Below are positions 6,776 through 16,392 of a stretch of DNA of 64,000 nucleotides, one piece after another. Under the pieces are notes generated by a model. The model was not told where the DNA came from. It saw nothing but the letters and a program-made list of their open reading frames with translations, and did no database searches. Source of the stretch: Elusimicrobiota bacterium (lineage in GTDB: Bacteria; Elusimicrobiota; Elusimicrobia; UBA1565; UBA9628). The stretch spans positions 62,001 through 126,000 of the forward strand of contig JAGWUP010000005.1 in NCBI GenBank assembly GCA_028868375.1. Reading direction: 5' to 3'. Position 1 is the first letter of the stretch. Every line of letters starts with the position of its first letter. The translations under genes and the position numbers were made by a program.

Positions 6776-7963
6776 ATGGCAAAGGCGAAGTTCGACCGGA
6801 GCAAGCCGCACGTGAACATCGGGACGATCGGTCACGTGGACCACGGCAAGACGACGTTGACGGCGGCGATCACGCACTATTTGGCGAAGAAGGGGCTGGC
6901 GCAGGCGCGCAAGTACGACGAGATCGACAACGCGCCCGAAGAGAAGGCGCGCGGGGTGACGATCAACGTGCACCACCAGGAGTACGAGACGGCCAAGCGG
7001 CACTACGCGCACGTGGACTGCCCCGGGCACGCGGACTACATCAAGAACATGATCACCGGGGCGGCCCAGATGGACGGGGCGATCCTGGTGGTGTCGGCGG
7101 CGGACGGCCCGATGCCGCAGACCAGGGAGCACGTGCTGTTGGCGCGGCAGGTGAACGTGCCGCACATCGTGGTGTTCTTGAACAAGATCGACGTGGCGGA
7201 CAAGGACCTGGTGGACCTGGTGGAGATGGAGGTTCGGGAGCTTTTGACGAAGTACGAGTTTCCCGGGGACAAGGTGTCCATCATCCGCGGTTCGGCGTCG
7301 AAGGCGCTGGAGGGAGACACCTCCGAGATCGGGGAGCCGGCGATCCAGAAGCTGATGGACGCGCTGGACCGGGACATACCGGAGCCGAAGCGCGAGACCG
7401 ACAAGCCGTTTTTGATGGCGGTGGAGGACGTGTTCTCGATCACCGGTCGCGGGACGGTGGCGACGGGGCGGGTGGAGCGCGGGGTGGTGAAGGTCGGGGA
7501 CAACATCGAGATCGTGGGCCTGAAGGACACGCGCAAGTCGGTGGTGACGGGGCTGGAGATGTTCCGCAAGCTCTTGGACGACGCGCGGGCCGGGGACAAC
7601 GTGGGGATCCTGCTGCGGGGCATAGAGAAGACGCAGATCGAGCGCGGGCAGGTGGTGGTGGCACCGGGTTCGATCAAGCCGCACGTGAAGTTCAAGGCGA
7701 AGCTGTACGTGCTCAACAAGGAGGAGGGCGGGCGGCACACGCCGTTCTTCAAGGGGTACCGGCCGCAGTTTTATTTCAGGACGACGGACGTGACGGGGTC
7801 GGTGACGCTGCCGCAGGGCGTGGAGATGGTGATGCCGGGCGACAACATCGACATCGAGGTGGAGCTGATCGCTCCGATCGCGATGGAGAAGGGCCTGCGC
7901 TTCGCGGTGCGCGAGGGCGGGCACACCGTCGGCGCCGGAGTCGTCGCAGAGATCGTTGCATAA
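6776..7963 (+). CDS. tuf: elongation factor Tu
   Basis: This 395-residue GTPase delivers aminoacyl-tRNA to the ribosome. It has the P-loop GHVDHGKTT, the G3 motif [12 protein letters not shown] for guanine recognition, and the two C-terminal barrels ending in [10 protein letters not shown]. The switch I segment reads [12 protein letters not shown] where most bacteria have GITINTSHVEYE; the Mg-binding Thr is kept. A good AAGGAG lies 9 nt before the start. Wobble positions are unusually G-rich (ACG, GCG, GTG, GGG) compared with the C-ending codons of the ribosomal genes next door, except in the last 20 or so codons. Confidence 0.97.
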   Translation: MAKAKFDRSKPHVNIGTIGHVDHGKTTLTAAITHYLAKKGLAQARKYDEIDNAPEEKARGVTINVHHQEYETAKRHYAHVDCPGHADYIKNMITGAAQMDGAILVVSAADGPMPQTREHVLLARQVNVPHIVVFLNKIDVADKDLVDLVEMEVRELLTKYEFPGDKVSIIRGSASKALEGDTSEIGEPAIQKLMDALDRDIPEPKRETDKPFLMAVEDVFSITGRGTVATGRVERGVVKVGDNIEIVGLKDTRKSVVTGLEMFRKLLDDARAGDNVGILLRGIEKTQIERGQVVVAPGSIKPHVKFKAKLYVLNKEEGGRHTPFFKGYRPQFYFRTTDVTGSVTLPQGVEMVMPGDNIDIEVELIAPIAMEKGLRFAVREGGHTVGAGVVAEIVA

Positions 7964-7989
7964 AACCGTTGATATAAGGTAAAATAGCC

Positions 7990-8313
<324 letters not shown>

Positions 8314-8399
8314 CGGGCGCTATGGTCCAGCGTCTTCGCCGCGAGCGCGACAACAATATGCGCGGACGGTGAGGGATTTATTTTTGTTCAAGGGGCATT

Positions 8400-9197
8400 A
8401 TGGCAGAGGAAGAGGCGGTCAAGCCGGTTGAGGCCGACGGGGCGAAGAAGGCCCCGGCGACTTTTCGCGCTATTTTGGGCGAAAAGGTCGGGATGACCCA
8501 GGTTTTTCACCCCAAGGACAGGGGGCTTTACGACGTGACGGTGGTGAAGGCCGGCCCTTGCCGGGTCCTGCGGGTCAAGACGGCCGATTCCAAGGACGGT
8601 TATAACGCCGTCCAGTTGGCTTACGGCGTGAGAAAGGAAAAGAACGTTCCCGCGCCCCTCCGCGGCCAGTTCAAGAAGGCCGGGGTCGCGCCGGCGCGCT
8701 TCGTCAAGGAGATACGCTTGGGCAGCGTCGACGGATTGGAGGCCGGCCAGGTGGTGACGCTCGAGACCGGCTTCAAGCCCGGCGACTACGTCGACATCCA
8801 GGGCGTCTCGAAGGGCAAGGGCTTCGCCGGCGTCATGAAGCGGCACAATTTCCGGGGCTTGCCGGGCTCCCACGGCGCCTCGGACAAGGAGCGCTCTCCA
8901 GGCTCGCTGGCCAGCCGCAGATCCCTCGGCCGGGTGCTGCCCGGGCAGCGCATGGCCGGGCGCATGGGCCATGAGACGACGACGATGCAGAAACTGGAGA
9001 TCGTCCAGATAGACCCGCAGAACGGCCTGATTTACGTCAACGGTTCCGTCCCGGGCCCCAAGGGGGGCTTCGTGACCATCCACGAGACCGTCAAGGCCAA
9101 GAAATTCCGGGCCGAGGCGCGCAAGCCCACCGTCCGCAAGGACAAGATGGGCAACATCATCAAGGCGGCCGCGCCGAAGGCCGGCGCGAAGAAGTAA
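8400..9197 (+). CDS. rplC: 50S ribosomal protein L3
   Basis: At 265 residues this L3 is longer than the usual 205-215. An acidic/Lys-rich N-terminal extension of about 20 residues precedes the core start ILGEKVGMTQVF, and a basic Ala/Lys tail follows the core. The core motif GHETTTMQKLEIV is intact; L3 lines the peptidyl transferase region. An 86-nt spacer separates it from rpsJ and shows no clear promoter. rplD follows after 9 nt. Confidence 0.94.
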   Translation: MAEEEAVKPVEADGAKKAPATFRAILGEKVGMTQVFHPKDRGLYDVTVVKAGPCRVLRVKTADSKDGYNAVQLAYGVRKEKNVPAPLRGQFKKAGVAPARFVKEIRLGSVDGLEAGQVVTLETGFKPGDYVDIQGVSKGKGFAGVMKRHNFRGLPGSHGASDKERSPGSLASRRSLGRVLPGQRMAGRMGHETTTMQKLEIVQIDPQNGLIYVNGSVPGPKGGFVTIHETVKAKKFRAEARKPTVRKDKMGNIIKAAAPKAGAKK

Positions 9198-9206
9198 GAG
9201 GCGACC

Positions 9207-9827
9207 ATGGAAGCCGAACTTTTGAACGCGAAGGGCGAAGCGGTCGGGAAGGTCGAGCTCAAGGAGTCCGTCTTCGGCAAGAAGCCCTCCGGGCAATTCT
9301 TGCATGAGTACGTGACGATCTATCTCGCCAACCAGCGACAGTACGACGCGAAGGTCAAGACGCGCACGGAGGTCTCCGGGGGCGGGCACAAGCCTTGGAA
9401 GCAGAAGCACACCGGCCGCGCCCGCGCCGGCTCCATCCGGTCCCCGCTCTGGCGCAAGGGCGGCGTCATCCACGGCCCCAAGAACGTGGAGCGGGAATTC
9501 TCGATGCCGCGCCGCAAGGCCCGGCTGGCCCTGGCCCAGGCCCTGGCGGCCAAGAACGCGGAGCGCGCCCTCGTGTTCGTCGATCAGTTGAAGATCGCCG
9601 AGGCCAAGACCAAGCAGGTCGCCCACATCCTCCGGGCCCTGGGCTGCGAGGGACGGACCATACTCGTCCTCGATCAACCCGACGCGGCGCTTACCCTGGC
9701 CGCGCGCAACATTCCCCAGCTCGAGGTGCTGCTGGCCGGCGACCTCAACGCCTACGTCGTTTTGCGCAGCAAGAAAATCATCCTGACGCGGCCCGCCTTG
9801 GAAAAGTTGGGCGCGCGTTGGAACTGA
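9207..9827 (+). CDS. rplD: 50S ribosomal protein L4
   Basis: The 206-residue product shows the L4 loop around GGGHKPWKQKHTGRARAGS, which reaches into the exit tunnel, followed by RKARLALAQAL and a C-terminal domain ending KLGARWN. Length is normal. In many bacteria L4 also represses the S10 operon; no matching leader structure was identified here. Confidence 0.95.
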   Translation: MEAELLNAKGEAVGKVELKESVFGKKPSGQFLHEYVTIYLANQRQYDAKVKTRTEVSGGGHKPWKQKHTGRARAGSIRSPLWRKGGVIHGPKNVEREFSMPRRKARLALAQALAAKNAERALVFVDQLKIAEAKTKQVAHILRALGCEGRTILVLDQPDAALTLAARNIPQLEVLLAGDLNAYVVLRSKKIILTRPALEKLGARWN

Positions 9828-9855
9828 GGATTCTTTGTTTATCTAAGGAATCACA

Positions 9856-10149
9856 ATGAGAGAAACCTACCGGACGGTCGTGCGGCCTCTGCTGACGGAG
9901 CGCAGCACGATTCTCAAGGAGAAGTTCAATCAGTACGCCTTCGAGGCGTCCTTGGACGCCACCAAGCCGGACATCAAGCGCGCCATCGAGGAGTTGTTCA
10001 AGGTCCGGGTCCAGGACGTGCGCACGATGCGGGTGCGCGGGAAGTTTCGCCGCTTCGGCAAGGGCGGCGGCCTGCGCTCCGACTGGAAGAAGGCCATCGT
10101 GACTCTCAAGCAGGGGCAGAAGATCGATTTCGCGGAGCAGGCGAGCTAA
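9856..10149 (+). CDS. rplW: 50S ribosomal protein L23
   Basis: This 97-residue protein has the L23 landmarks [17 protein letters not shown] and [16 protein letters not shown]23 sits at the tunnel exit and is the docking site for trigger factor and SRP. AAGGAATCACA before the ATG provides a ribosome binding site. Confidence 0.95.
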   Translation: MRETYRTVVRPLLTERSTILKEKFNQYAFEASLDATKPDIKRAIEELFKVRVQDVRTMRVRGKFRRFGKGGGLRSDWKKAIVTLKQGQKIDFAEQAS

Positions 10150-10153
10150 GACC

Positions 10154-10993
10154 ATGGCGATCAAGACCTTCAAGCCGTACACGCCTTCCCGCCGGGGCAT
10201 GACCTCGGCCGACTACTCGGAGCTGACGGCCGACAGGCCGCAGAAATCCCTGCTCTCCCGGCTCGTCAAGACGGGGGGACGCAACAACACCGGCACGCTC
10301 ATGGTCCGCCACCACGGCGGCGGCCACAAGCGGGTGTATCGCATCGTCGATTTCAAGCGCGACAAGTTCGGGGTCCCGGGAAAGATCGCCACGATCGAGT
10401 ACGATCCGAACCGCACGGCCCGCATCTGCCTGGTGCACTACGCGGACGGGGAGAAGCGCTACATCCTGCATCCGGTGGGAATCAAGGTCGGGGACACGAT
10501 CGTCAGCGGCCCCCAGGCCGACATCAAGGTCGGCAACGCCCTGCCCTTGAAGGACATTCCGGAGGGCCATTTCGTCCATAACGTCGAGCTGATTCCCGGC
10601 AAGGGAGGGCAAATGATGCGCTCGGCCGGGACCCAGGCGCAGCTGATGGCCAAGGACGGCGGCTACGCCCAATTGAAGATGCCTTCCGGAGAGATCCGCT
10701 TGGTCCCGGAAAATTGCATGGCGACCTTGGGCCAGGTCTCGAACACGGAGCACAACACGATTCGGCTGGGCAAGGCCGGGCGCAACCGCCATCGCGGCGT
10801 GCGGCCGACGGTCCGCGGCGGGGCGATGAACGCCACCGACCATCCGATGGGAGGCGGCCGCGGCAAATCCAAGGGGGGCAACCATCCCCGCTCTCCCTGG
10901 AACCAGCTCGCCAAGGGCTACAAGACGCGCGACCGCAAGAAGGTTTGGGGCTGGATGATCGTTTCCGACCGGAGGCGCGCCAAGCAGGCGTAA
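10154..10993 (+). CDS. rplB: 50S ribosomal protein L2
   Basis: The 279-residue product has the complete L2 core, including [15 protein letters not shown], the peptidyl-transferase-proximal segment [20 protein letters not shown] and the terminal [16 protein letters not shown]. Length is standard. It starts 4 nt after rplW. Confidence 0.97.
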   Translation: MAIKTFKPYTPSRRGMTSADYSELTADRPQKSLLSRLVKTGGRNNTGTLMVRHHGGGHKRVYRIVDFKRDKFGVPGKIATIEYDPNRTARICLVHYADGEKRYILHPVGIKVGDTIVSGPQADIKVGNALPLKDIPEGHFVHNVELIPGKGGQMMRSAGTQAQLMAKDGGYAQLKMPSGEIRLVPENCMATLGQVSNTEHNTIRLGKAGRNRHRGVRPTVRGGAMNATDHPMGGGRGKSKGGNHPRSPWNQLAKGYKTRDRKKVWGWMIVSDRRRAKQA

Positions 10994-11002
10994 CGAGGAA
11001 CC

Positions 11003-11287
11003 ATGAGTCGATCCACCAAGAAAGGCCCGTTCATAGACCAGAAGCTGCTCAATAAAGTCCAGAAGATGAATCAGTCCGGGGACAAGAAGCCGATCAAGAC
11101 CTGGTCGCGCGCTTGCGTCATCTCCCCTGAGTTCGTCGGCCACACCTTCGCCGTGCACAACGGCCGCAAATTCCTGCCCATCTACGTCACCGAGCAGATG
11201 GTCGGCCATCGCCTGGGCGAATTCTCCTTCACGCGCTTCTTCAAGGCCCATGGCGGAACCCATAAAGAGGCCACGTCCCTGACCTAA
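11003..11287 (+). CDS. rpsS: 30S ribosomal protein S19
   Basis: This 94-residue protein contains [35 protein letters not shown] and LGEFSFTR, diagnostic for S19 in the head of the small subunit, which contacts S13 and the A-site finger. GAGGAACC precedes the start. Confidence 0.97.
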   Translation: MSRSTKKGPFIDQKLLNKVQKMNQSGDKKPIKTWSRACVISPEFVGHTFAVHNGRKFLPIYVTEQMVGHRLGEFSFTRFFKAHGGTHKEATSLT

Positions 11288-11298
11288 CGAGGTACACC

Positions 11299-11670
11299 AT
11301 GGAAGCCATCGCTCACGCTCGATTCCAACGCTTCGGCGCCCGCAAGGTCGCCCAGGCGCTCAAGGAAATACGCGGCAAAACCGTCCTCGAGGCCGAGGAA
11401 TTGCTGCCGATGATCCCTCGCGCCTGCGGCGGGATGATCGGCAAGGCGCTCCGCTCGGCGGCCGCGAACCTGACGATTAAGGCCGGCCGCGCCGGCCAGA
11501 AGCTCGTCCCGGAAAAAGTCTACGTCAAGGCGTGCTGGTCGGACATGGGGCCCATGGGCTCCATGAGGCGCGTGATGCCCGCTCCGCAGGGCCGCGCCAA
11601 CACCTTCAAGCGCAAGGTCTGCCATCTGACCGTGGTCGTGTCGGATGAGCCCCGGAAGGACGGGAAATAG
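11299..11670 (+). CDS. rplV: 50S ribosomal protein L22
   Basis: The 123-residue product matches L22: an early ARFQRFGARKVAQ segment, AANLTIKAG in the middle and the tunnel-lining beta hairpin containing SMRRVMPAPQGRANTFKRK. The exit-tunnel hairpin is complete. It is the usual partner upstream of rpsC, 8 nt apart. Confidence 0.95.
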   Translation: MEAIAHARFQRFGARKVAQALKEIRGKTVLEAEELLPMIPRACGGMIGKALRSAAANLTIKAGRAGQKLVPEKVYVKACWSDMGPMGSMRRVMPAPQGRANTFKRKVCHLTVVVSDEPRKDGK

Positions 11671-11678
11671 GATCAATC

Positions 11679-12440
11679 ATGGGCAATAAAATTCATCCGA
11701 ATTCGGTTCGGCTCGGCTACATCCGCGATTGGGAGAGCAAGTGGTTTTCCCTGCGGGACATGCCGGCCCTCATCGGCGAGGATTTCAAGATCCGCAATCT
11801 GGTCAAGCAGACCTTCAGGATGGCCGCCGTCAGCTGGATCGGCATCGAGCGCGCGGGCTCCTATCTGCGGGTCAACATCCATACGGCGCGCCCCGGCGTG
11901 GTCATCGGCAAGAAGGGCGCCGACATCGAGGCCATCCGCAAGAAGGTCGAGGACATGACCGCCCGCAAGACCTTCGTCAACGTGATGGAGATCAAGGAGC
12001 CGGATCTGGATGCCCGCCTGGTCGCCGAGGCGATCGCGATGCAGCTTGAGAAGCGCATCTCCCACCGCCGGGCCATGAGGCGGGGGATGGAGCGCACGAT
12101 GCAGTCCGGCGCGCTCGGCATCAAGGTGATGGTCGGCGGCCGCCTCAACGGCTCCGAGATCGCGCGCCGGGAATGGCAGAGAGAGGGCCGCGTGCCCCTG
12201 CACACCTACTGCGCGGACGTCGATTACGGGACCGCGGAGGCTTTCACGACCGCGGGTCTCATCGGCGTGAAGGTTTGGATCTTCAAGAAGCAGTTGTTCG
12301 TCAAGAGCCCCAAGGAGCTCTTGCAGCAAGCCAAGCGGCAGGTCGGCGTTCCCGAGCCCGCGCCGGCGCCCGCGCCCGCCGCAGCCGAGGCCGCCGCCCA
12401 GCCCGCCGCCGTTCCAGGAGCCAGCGATGCTAATGCCTAA
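11679..12440 (+). CDS. rpsC: 30S ribosomal protein S3
   Basis: This 253-residue S3 has the N-terminal [18 protein letters not shown], the KH domain loop [11 protein letters not shown] and the C-terminal domain with GVKVWI. An Ala/Pro-rich low-complexity tail of about 30 residues (from EPAPAPAP) extends the usual 210-230 residue protein. S3 lines the mRNA entry channel. Its last codons overlap rplP by 14 bp. Confidence 0.96.
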   Translation: MGNKIHPNSVRLGYIRDWESKWFSLRDMPALIGEDFKIRNLVKQTFRMAAVSWIGIERAGSYLRVNIHTARPGVVIGKKGADIEAIRKKVEDMTARKTFVNVMEIKEPDLDARLVAEAIAMQLEKRISHRRAMRRGMERTMQSGALGIKVMVGGRLNGSEIARREWQREGRVPLHTYCADVDYGTAEAFTTAGLIGVKVWIFKKQLFVKSPKELLQQAKRQVGVPEPAPAPAPAAAEAAAQPAAVPGASDANA

Positions 12441-12843
12441 GCGCGTCAAATACCGCAAGCCGCACAGCCACCCGCGCATCAAGGGGCCGGCCAAGCGCGG
12501 CACGACGATCGTCTTCGGCGAGTACGCCTTGAAGGCCCTGGAGCCGAAATGGGTGACGGCGCGCCAGCTAGAGGCCTCGCGCGTCGCCATCGGGCGGCAC
12601 ATGAAGAAGGGCGGCAAGCTGTGGCTGCGCGTTTTCCCCGACAAGGCCGTCACGAAGCATCCCGCGGAGACCCGCATGGGAAAGGGCAAGGGCGCCCCGG
12701 AGTATTGGGCGGCGGTGGTCAAGCCGGGACGCATCCTCTTCGAGATCGAGGGATTGAGCCTGGAGGCGGCTCGGGCCGCCTTGCGCACCGCGGCCTACAA
12801 GCTGCCGATCAAGACCAGATTCGTCACCAGAGAGCATTTCTAG
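12427..12843 (+). CDS. rplP: 50S ribosomal protein L16
   Basis: The 138-residue product begins [11 protein letters not shown] and contains [16 protein letters not shown] and [24 protein letters not shown], the L16 signature. The start at 12427 is chosen over the ATG at 12433 because AGGAG (12416-12420) is then 6 nt away. Both starts lie inside the 3' end of rpsC, so the two are translationally coupled. Confidence 0.96.
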   Translation: MLMPKRVKYRKPHSHPRIKGPAKRGTTIVFGEYALKALEPKWVTARQLEASRVAIGRHMKKGGKLWLRVFPDKAVTKHPAETRMGKGKGAPEYWAAVVKPGRILFEIEGLSLEAARAALRTAAYKLPIKTRFVTREHF

Positions 12844-12850
12844 GATCGAC

Positions 12851-13060
12851 ATGAAGATCAACGAGAAACAATTAAAGAAGGCCCTCTCGATCGCGGAGCT
12901 GGAGACGGAGCTGCGGCAGGCCCAGGAAAAGCGCTTCAAGCTTAGGTTCAAGCATCGCGTCACCCCTTTGAACAATCCCGTCGAGCTGCGCACGCTGCGC
13001 CGGCAGATCGCCTGCTTTAAGACCTGGATCGGCGAGAAGCGGCGGGAGGAGACCAAGTAA
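12851..13060 (+). CDS. rpmC: 50S ribosomal protein L29
   Basis: This 69-residue two-helix protein contains the L29 stretch [18 protein letters not shown] and ends in basic residues. Its stop codon shares one base with the start of rpsQ (TAATG). Confidence 0.92.
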   Translation: MKINEKQLKKALSIAELETELRQAQEKRFKLRFKHRVTPLNNPVELRTLRRQIACFKTWIGEKRREETK

Positions 13061-13380
13061 TGGCCAAGAAGAAGACAGCGGACGCCGCCGCGTCCCCCGA
13101 GGCGCAGCGGCGCCATCCGCGCAAGACGATGGAGGGCGTGGTCGTCTCGGACAAGATGAACAAGACGCGCATCGTCTCCGTGGAGCGCGCGTTCCGTCAT
13201 CCCTTCTACGAAAAGATCATCAAGAAGCGCAGCCGCTTCGCCGTCCACGACGAAGCCAACGATTCCCGGGAGGGCGACGTCGTGGAGATCATGAGCACGC
13301 GTCCCGTCTCCAAGAGCAAGCGCTGGCGCCTGGTCCGGGTCGTCAAGTCCATGCCGCGCGTCGCGGAGGCAAAGGCATGA
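13060..13380 (+). CDS. rpsQ: 30S ribosomal protein S17
   Basis: The OB-fold core is seen in [23 protein letters not shown], followed by [11 protein letters not shown] and a C-terminal [11 protein letters not shown]. Short extensions at both ends bring the length to 106, against 80-90 normally. It overlaps rplN by 4 bp (ATGA). Confidence 0.95.
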   Translation: MAKKKTADAAASPEAQRRHPRKTMEGVVVSDKMNKTRIVSVERAFRHPFYEKIIKKRSRFAVHDEANDSREGDVVEIMSTRPVSKSKRWRLVRVVKSMPRVAEAKA

Positions 13381-13745
13381 TCCAGCTTCGCACCATCCTC
13401 AACGTGGCGGACAACTCCGGAGCGCGCAAGCTTCAGTGCTTTCACGTCGCGGGCGGCAGCTACCGGCGCTACGCCACCCTGGGCGACGTGGTCGTTTGCA
13501 GCGTGCGCGACGCCTTGCCCAACGGGGCCATCAAGAAGGGGGACGTCGTCAAGGCCGTGATCGTGCGCGCCGTCCGCAACAAGCGCCGCTTGGACGGCTC
13601 CTACATCAGCTTCGACGACAACGCCGCCTGCGTGATCGACGACAACGGCGAGCCCAAGGGCACCCGCGTTTTCGGGCCGATCGCCCGCGAGCTGCGGGAC
13701 AGGGAATATTTGAAGATCATTTCGCTGGCGCCAGAGGTGGTCTAA
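13377..13745 (+). CDS. rplN: 50S ribosomal protein L14
   Basis: At 122 residues this has the normal L14 length and the core [31 protein letters not shown], and [27 protein letters not shown]14 forms inter-subunit contacts with 16S rRNA. Confidence 0.97.
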   Translation: MIQLRTILNVADNSGARKLQCFHVAGGSYRRYATLGDVVVCSVRDALPNGAIKKGDVVKAVIVRAVRNKRRLDGSYISFDDNAACVIDDNGEPKGTRVFGPIARELRDREYLKIISLAPEVV

Positions 13746-13748
13746 GTC

Positions 13749-14066
13749 ATGCCCAGATTGAAGCTGCGCAAGAAGGACAAGGTGATGGTGATCGCCGGCA
13801 AGGACAAGGGCCGGACCGGCGAGATACTGAAGATTTATCCGGAGCGGCTGCGCATCCTGGTCGGGAAGGTCAACATGGTGACCAAGCACAGGAAGCCGAC
13901 GCAGACCGAGCCGGGGGGCTTGCAGAAGATGGAGGCGCCGATCCACTGCTCGAACGTCATGCTCGTCTGCCCCAAGTGCGAGAAGCCGACGCGCGCCAAA
14001 GTCGAGAAGCTGCCCACGGGAGAGCTCGTGCGCAGCTGCCGCAGATGCGGCGAGCATATTTTATAA
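13749..14066 (+). CDS. rplX: 50S ribosomal protein L24
   Basis: This 105-residue KOW-domain protein has the start KLRKKDKVMVIAGKDKGRTGEI and a C-terminal stretch with four cysteines (CPKC and CRRC) that could bind zinc. L24 initiates large-subunit assembly. It begins 3 nt after rplN. Confidence 0.95.
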   Translation: MPRLKLRKKDKVMVIAGKDKGRTGEILKIYPERLRILVGKVNMVTKHRKPTQTEPGGLQKMEAPIHCSNVMLVCPKCEKPTRAKVEKLPTGELVRSCRRCGEHIL

Positions 14067-14081
14067 GGAAGAAGGCGAGAT

Positions 14082-14804
14082 ATGGCTGAGAAGGATCAGG
14101 CCGCGATCGAGAAGGCCAAAGCGAAAGCGGCGGCGCAAAGAAAAGCCGGGCTGGAGGCCAAGGCCGCCAAGGCCGCCGGACCGACGATAAAGACTTCCGA
14201 CGGGCGGGAGACGCCCCATGACACCCCGCGGCTCAAGAAGCGCTATCTGGAGGCGGTCGTGCCGGCGCTGATGGAAGCGCACCAATTCGGCAACCCCTTC
14301 CAGGTGCCGCGCATGATCAAATGCGTCGTCAACATCGGCGTTTCCGAGGCGCGCGACAACGTCCAGATGCTGGACGCCGCCCGCGAGGAGCTGGCGCTGG
14401 TGACCGGCCAATGGCCGCAGCTGCGGCGCGCGACGAAATCGATTTCCAACTTCAAGCTGCGGCAGGGGATGCCCATCGGAGTGCGCGTGACCCTGCGCGG
14501 CGACCGCATGTGGGAGTTCCTCGACCGCTTGATCAGCACGGCGATCCCCCGCATTCGTGATTTCCGGGGCCTGGAGCGCCGCGGCTTCGACGGCCACGGC
14601 AACTACAACCTGGGCTTGCGCGAGCAGCTGATCTTCCCGGAGATCAATATGGAGAAGTCCCCCAAGCAGCGCGGAATGAACGTCACGATGGTCACCACGG
14701 CCGGCGAGGACGAATTGGCGCTGGAGCTGCTGGCGGAACTCGGCATGCCCTTCAAGGCGCGCGAGCAGGAGAAACGGCCGTCGCGCGAGGCCGCGGCCGT
14801 TTAA
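14082..14804 (+). CDS. rplE: 50S ribosomal protein L5 with long N-terminal extension
   Basis: The L5 core begins near residue 48 ([16 protein letters not shown]) and contains [33 protein letters not shown] and FPEINMEK. About 47 Lys/Ala-rich residues precede it and about 15 charged residues follow, so the protein is 240 residues against a usual 179. AAGGAAGAAGGCGAG precedes the ATG, supporting the long form. L5 binds 5S rRNA at the central protuberance. Confidence 0.95.
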   Translation: MAEKDQAAIEKAKAKAAAQRKAGLEAKAAKAAGPTIKTSDGRETPHDTPRLKKRYLEAVVPALMEAHQFGNPFQVPRMIKCVVNIGVSEARDNVQMLDAAREELALVTGQWPQLRRATKSISNFKLRQGMPIGVRVTLRGDRMWEFLDRLISTAIPRIRDFRGLERRGFDGHGNYNLGLREQLIFPEINMEKSPKQRGMNVTMVTTAGEDELALELLAELGMPFKAREQEKRPSREAAAV

Positions 14805-14820
14805 GAGAGGGAGCGACGAC

Positions 14821-15006
14821 ATGGCTACGACCGCTTGGGCCGCGAAGATGAAAAAGCCGCAGAAATTCGCGACGCGTTACCGCAACCGCTGCCAGATCTG
14901 CGGCCGGCCGCGCGCCTATTTCCGCGACTTCGGGCTTTGCCGCATCTGTTTTCGCAAGATGGCGCACCAGGGGCAGATCCCGGGCGTCAAGAAATCCTCT
15001 TGGTAG
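14821..15006 (+). CDS. rpsN: 30S ribosomal protein S14, zinc-binding type
   Basis: This 61-residue protein has CQIC and CRIC motifs in the typical short zinc-containing (C+) S14 and ends KKSSW. The longer zinc-free paralogue is not seen in this window. GGGAGCGACGAC precedes the start. Confidence 0.96.
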   Translation: MATTAWAAKMKKPQKFATRYRNRCQICGRPRAYFRDFGLCRICFRKMAHQGQIPGVKKSSW

Positions 15007-15013
15007 GTATATC

Positions 15014-15409
15014 ATGGATCCAATCTCAGACTTGCTGACCCGAATACGGAACTCGAACTCGCGCCAAAAGGACCGCGTGGACGTCCCCTACTCGAAGCTC
15101 AAGCTCGAGATCATACGCATCCTCAAGGAGGAGGGCTTCATCGCCAACTTCAAGACGCTCTTCAATCCCGGCGCCAAGAGCGGGACCGTCCGCGTCTTCC
15201 TGAAGTATTCTCCGACGAAGGAGGCGGTGATTCGCGGCATCAAGCGCGTGTCGAAGCCGGGCCTGCGCGTCTACCGCGGCTACGGCGACATCCCGCGCTC
15301 GCGCGACGGCTTCGCGGTGACCATCCTCTCGACGCCGCAGGGGGTCGTGACTCACAAGCAGGCGAGGGAGAAAAAAGTGGGCGGAGAGATCCTCTGCCAG
15401 GTCTGGTAG
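15014..15409 (+). CDS. rpsH: 30S ribosomal protein S8
   Basis: The 131-residue product has the N-terminal DPISDLLTRIRN, KEEGFIANFK, and the C-terminal GFAVTILSTPQGVVTHKQAR typical of S8, a primary 16S rRNA binder in the platform. Length is standard. Confidence 0.96.
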   Translation: MDPISDLLTRIRNSNSRQKDRVDVPYSKLKLEIIRILKEEGFIANFKTLFNPGAKSGTVRVFLKYSPTKEAVIRGIKRVSKPGLRVYRGYGDIPRSRDGFAVTILSTPQGVVTHKQAREKKVGGEILCQVW

Positions 15410-15413
15410 CCCC

Positions 15414-15992
15414 ATGTCCAGAATTGGAAAGATGCCCGTCGTCATACCGAACGGAGTGCAGGTCGGCGTCTCCGGCGGGGTCGTCACGGCCAAGGGGCCG
15501 AAGGGCGAGCTCAAGCACAGCCTCCATCCTCTGGTCAAGGCGGAGATCAAGGACGGGAAGGTCTTCCTGTCCGCCGACCTGACCGCGGCCAGGGACGCCT
15601 CGGCGATTTACGGCATGTCCCGGGTTCGGATCAACAACTTGGTGACCGGGGTTTCCGCGGGGTTTTCGAAGGTGCTCGAGATCGTCGGCCTCGGTTTTCG
15701 CGCCGAGGTCTCCGGGCAGAAGCTCTCGATGACCTTGGGCAAGTCGCATCCCGTCACCTTCGAGGCCCCCAAGGGGGTCGTGGTCAGCGTGGATCCCAAG
15801 AAGACCCAGCTGACGGTGTCGGGGGCGAGCAAGGACCTGGTGGGCGAGGTTGCGGCCAAGATACGCGAGCTGCGCAAGCCGGAGCCCTATAAGGGGACCG
15901 GCATCCGGTATGCCGGCGAGCGCGTGCGCAAGAAGGCCGGCAAGACGGCCGCGGGAGCGGGGGCCGGCGCCGGCGCGGGGGCGAAGAAATAG
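15414..15992 (+). CDS. rplF: 50S ribosomal protein L6
   Basis: The core runs from SRIGKMPVVIPNGVQV to KPEPYKGTGIRYAGERVRKKAGK, the usual L6 signature near the C-terminus. A Gly/Ala-rich tail of about 15 residues is added, giving 192 against 175-180. L6 lies near the sarcin-ricin loop and GTPase centre. Confidence 0.96.
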   Translation: MSRIGKMPVVIPNGVQVGVSGGVVTAKGPKGELKHSLHPLVKAEIKDGKVFLSADLTAARDASAIYGMSRVRINNLVTGVSAGFSKVLEIVGLGFRAEVSGQKLSMTLGKSHPVTFEAPKGVVVSVDPKKTQLTVSGASKDLVGEVAAKIRELRKPEPYKGTGIRYAGERVRKKAGKTAAGAGAGAGAGAKK

Positions 15993-16009
15993 CTGGGGAA
16001 GGGTAAACC

Positions 16010-16381
16010 ATGAAAGATAAGTGGACGCGCTACGAGTATAGGACGCGGCGGACCCGCGATGGGTTGCGCGAGGCGACGATCAACAACGGCAGGCCGCGCT
16101 TGACCGTCCACCGCAGCCTCAAGTACATCTACGCCCAGGTCGTCGACGACGCGAAGGGGAAGACCCTGGCTTTCGCATCCTCCCTGGAGAAAGAGGTCGG
16201 AGGCGGCGGGGGCAAGAGCGCCAAGAACGTCGCGGCGGCCAAGAAGGTCGGCGCGGCCATCGCCAAGAAGGCGTTGGCGGCGGGCGTCAAGCAGGTCGCC
16301 TTCGACCGCGGCGGCCGCATTTATCATGGACGCGTCAAGGCCCTGGCGGAGGCCGCGCGCGAGGGCGGGCTGGAGTTTTAA
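16010..16381 (+). CDS. rplR: 50S ribosomal protein L18
   Basis: The 123-residue product shows [19 protein letters not shown] and [30 protein letters not shown], the L18 core that binds 5S rRNA. A Gly run ([12 protein letters not shown]) replaces the usual loop. Length is normal. Confidence 0.95.
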   Translation: MKDKWTRYEYRTRRTRDGLREATINNGRPRLTVHRSLKYIYAQVVDDAKGKTLAFASSLEKEVGGGGGKSAKNVAAAKKVGAAIAKKALAAGVKQVAFDRGGRIYHGRVKALAEAAREGGLEF

Positions 16382-16392
16382 CGGGAGAGATC

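Noticed and set aside
8314-8399. S10-type leader or promoter before rplC
   Set aside because: The 86-nt spacer shows no convincing -35/-10 pair and no strong hairpin, so no regulatory site is claimed.
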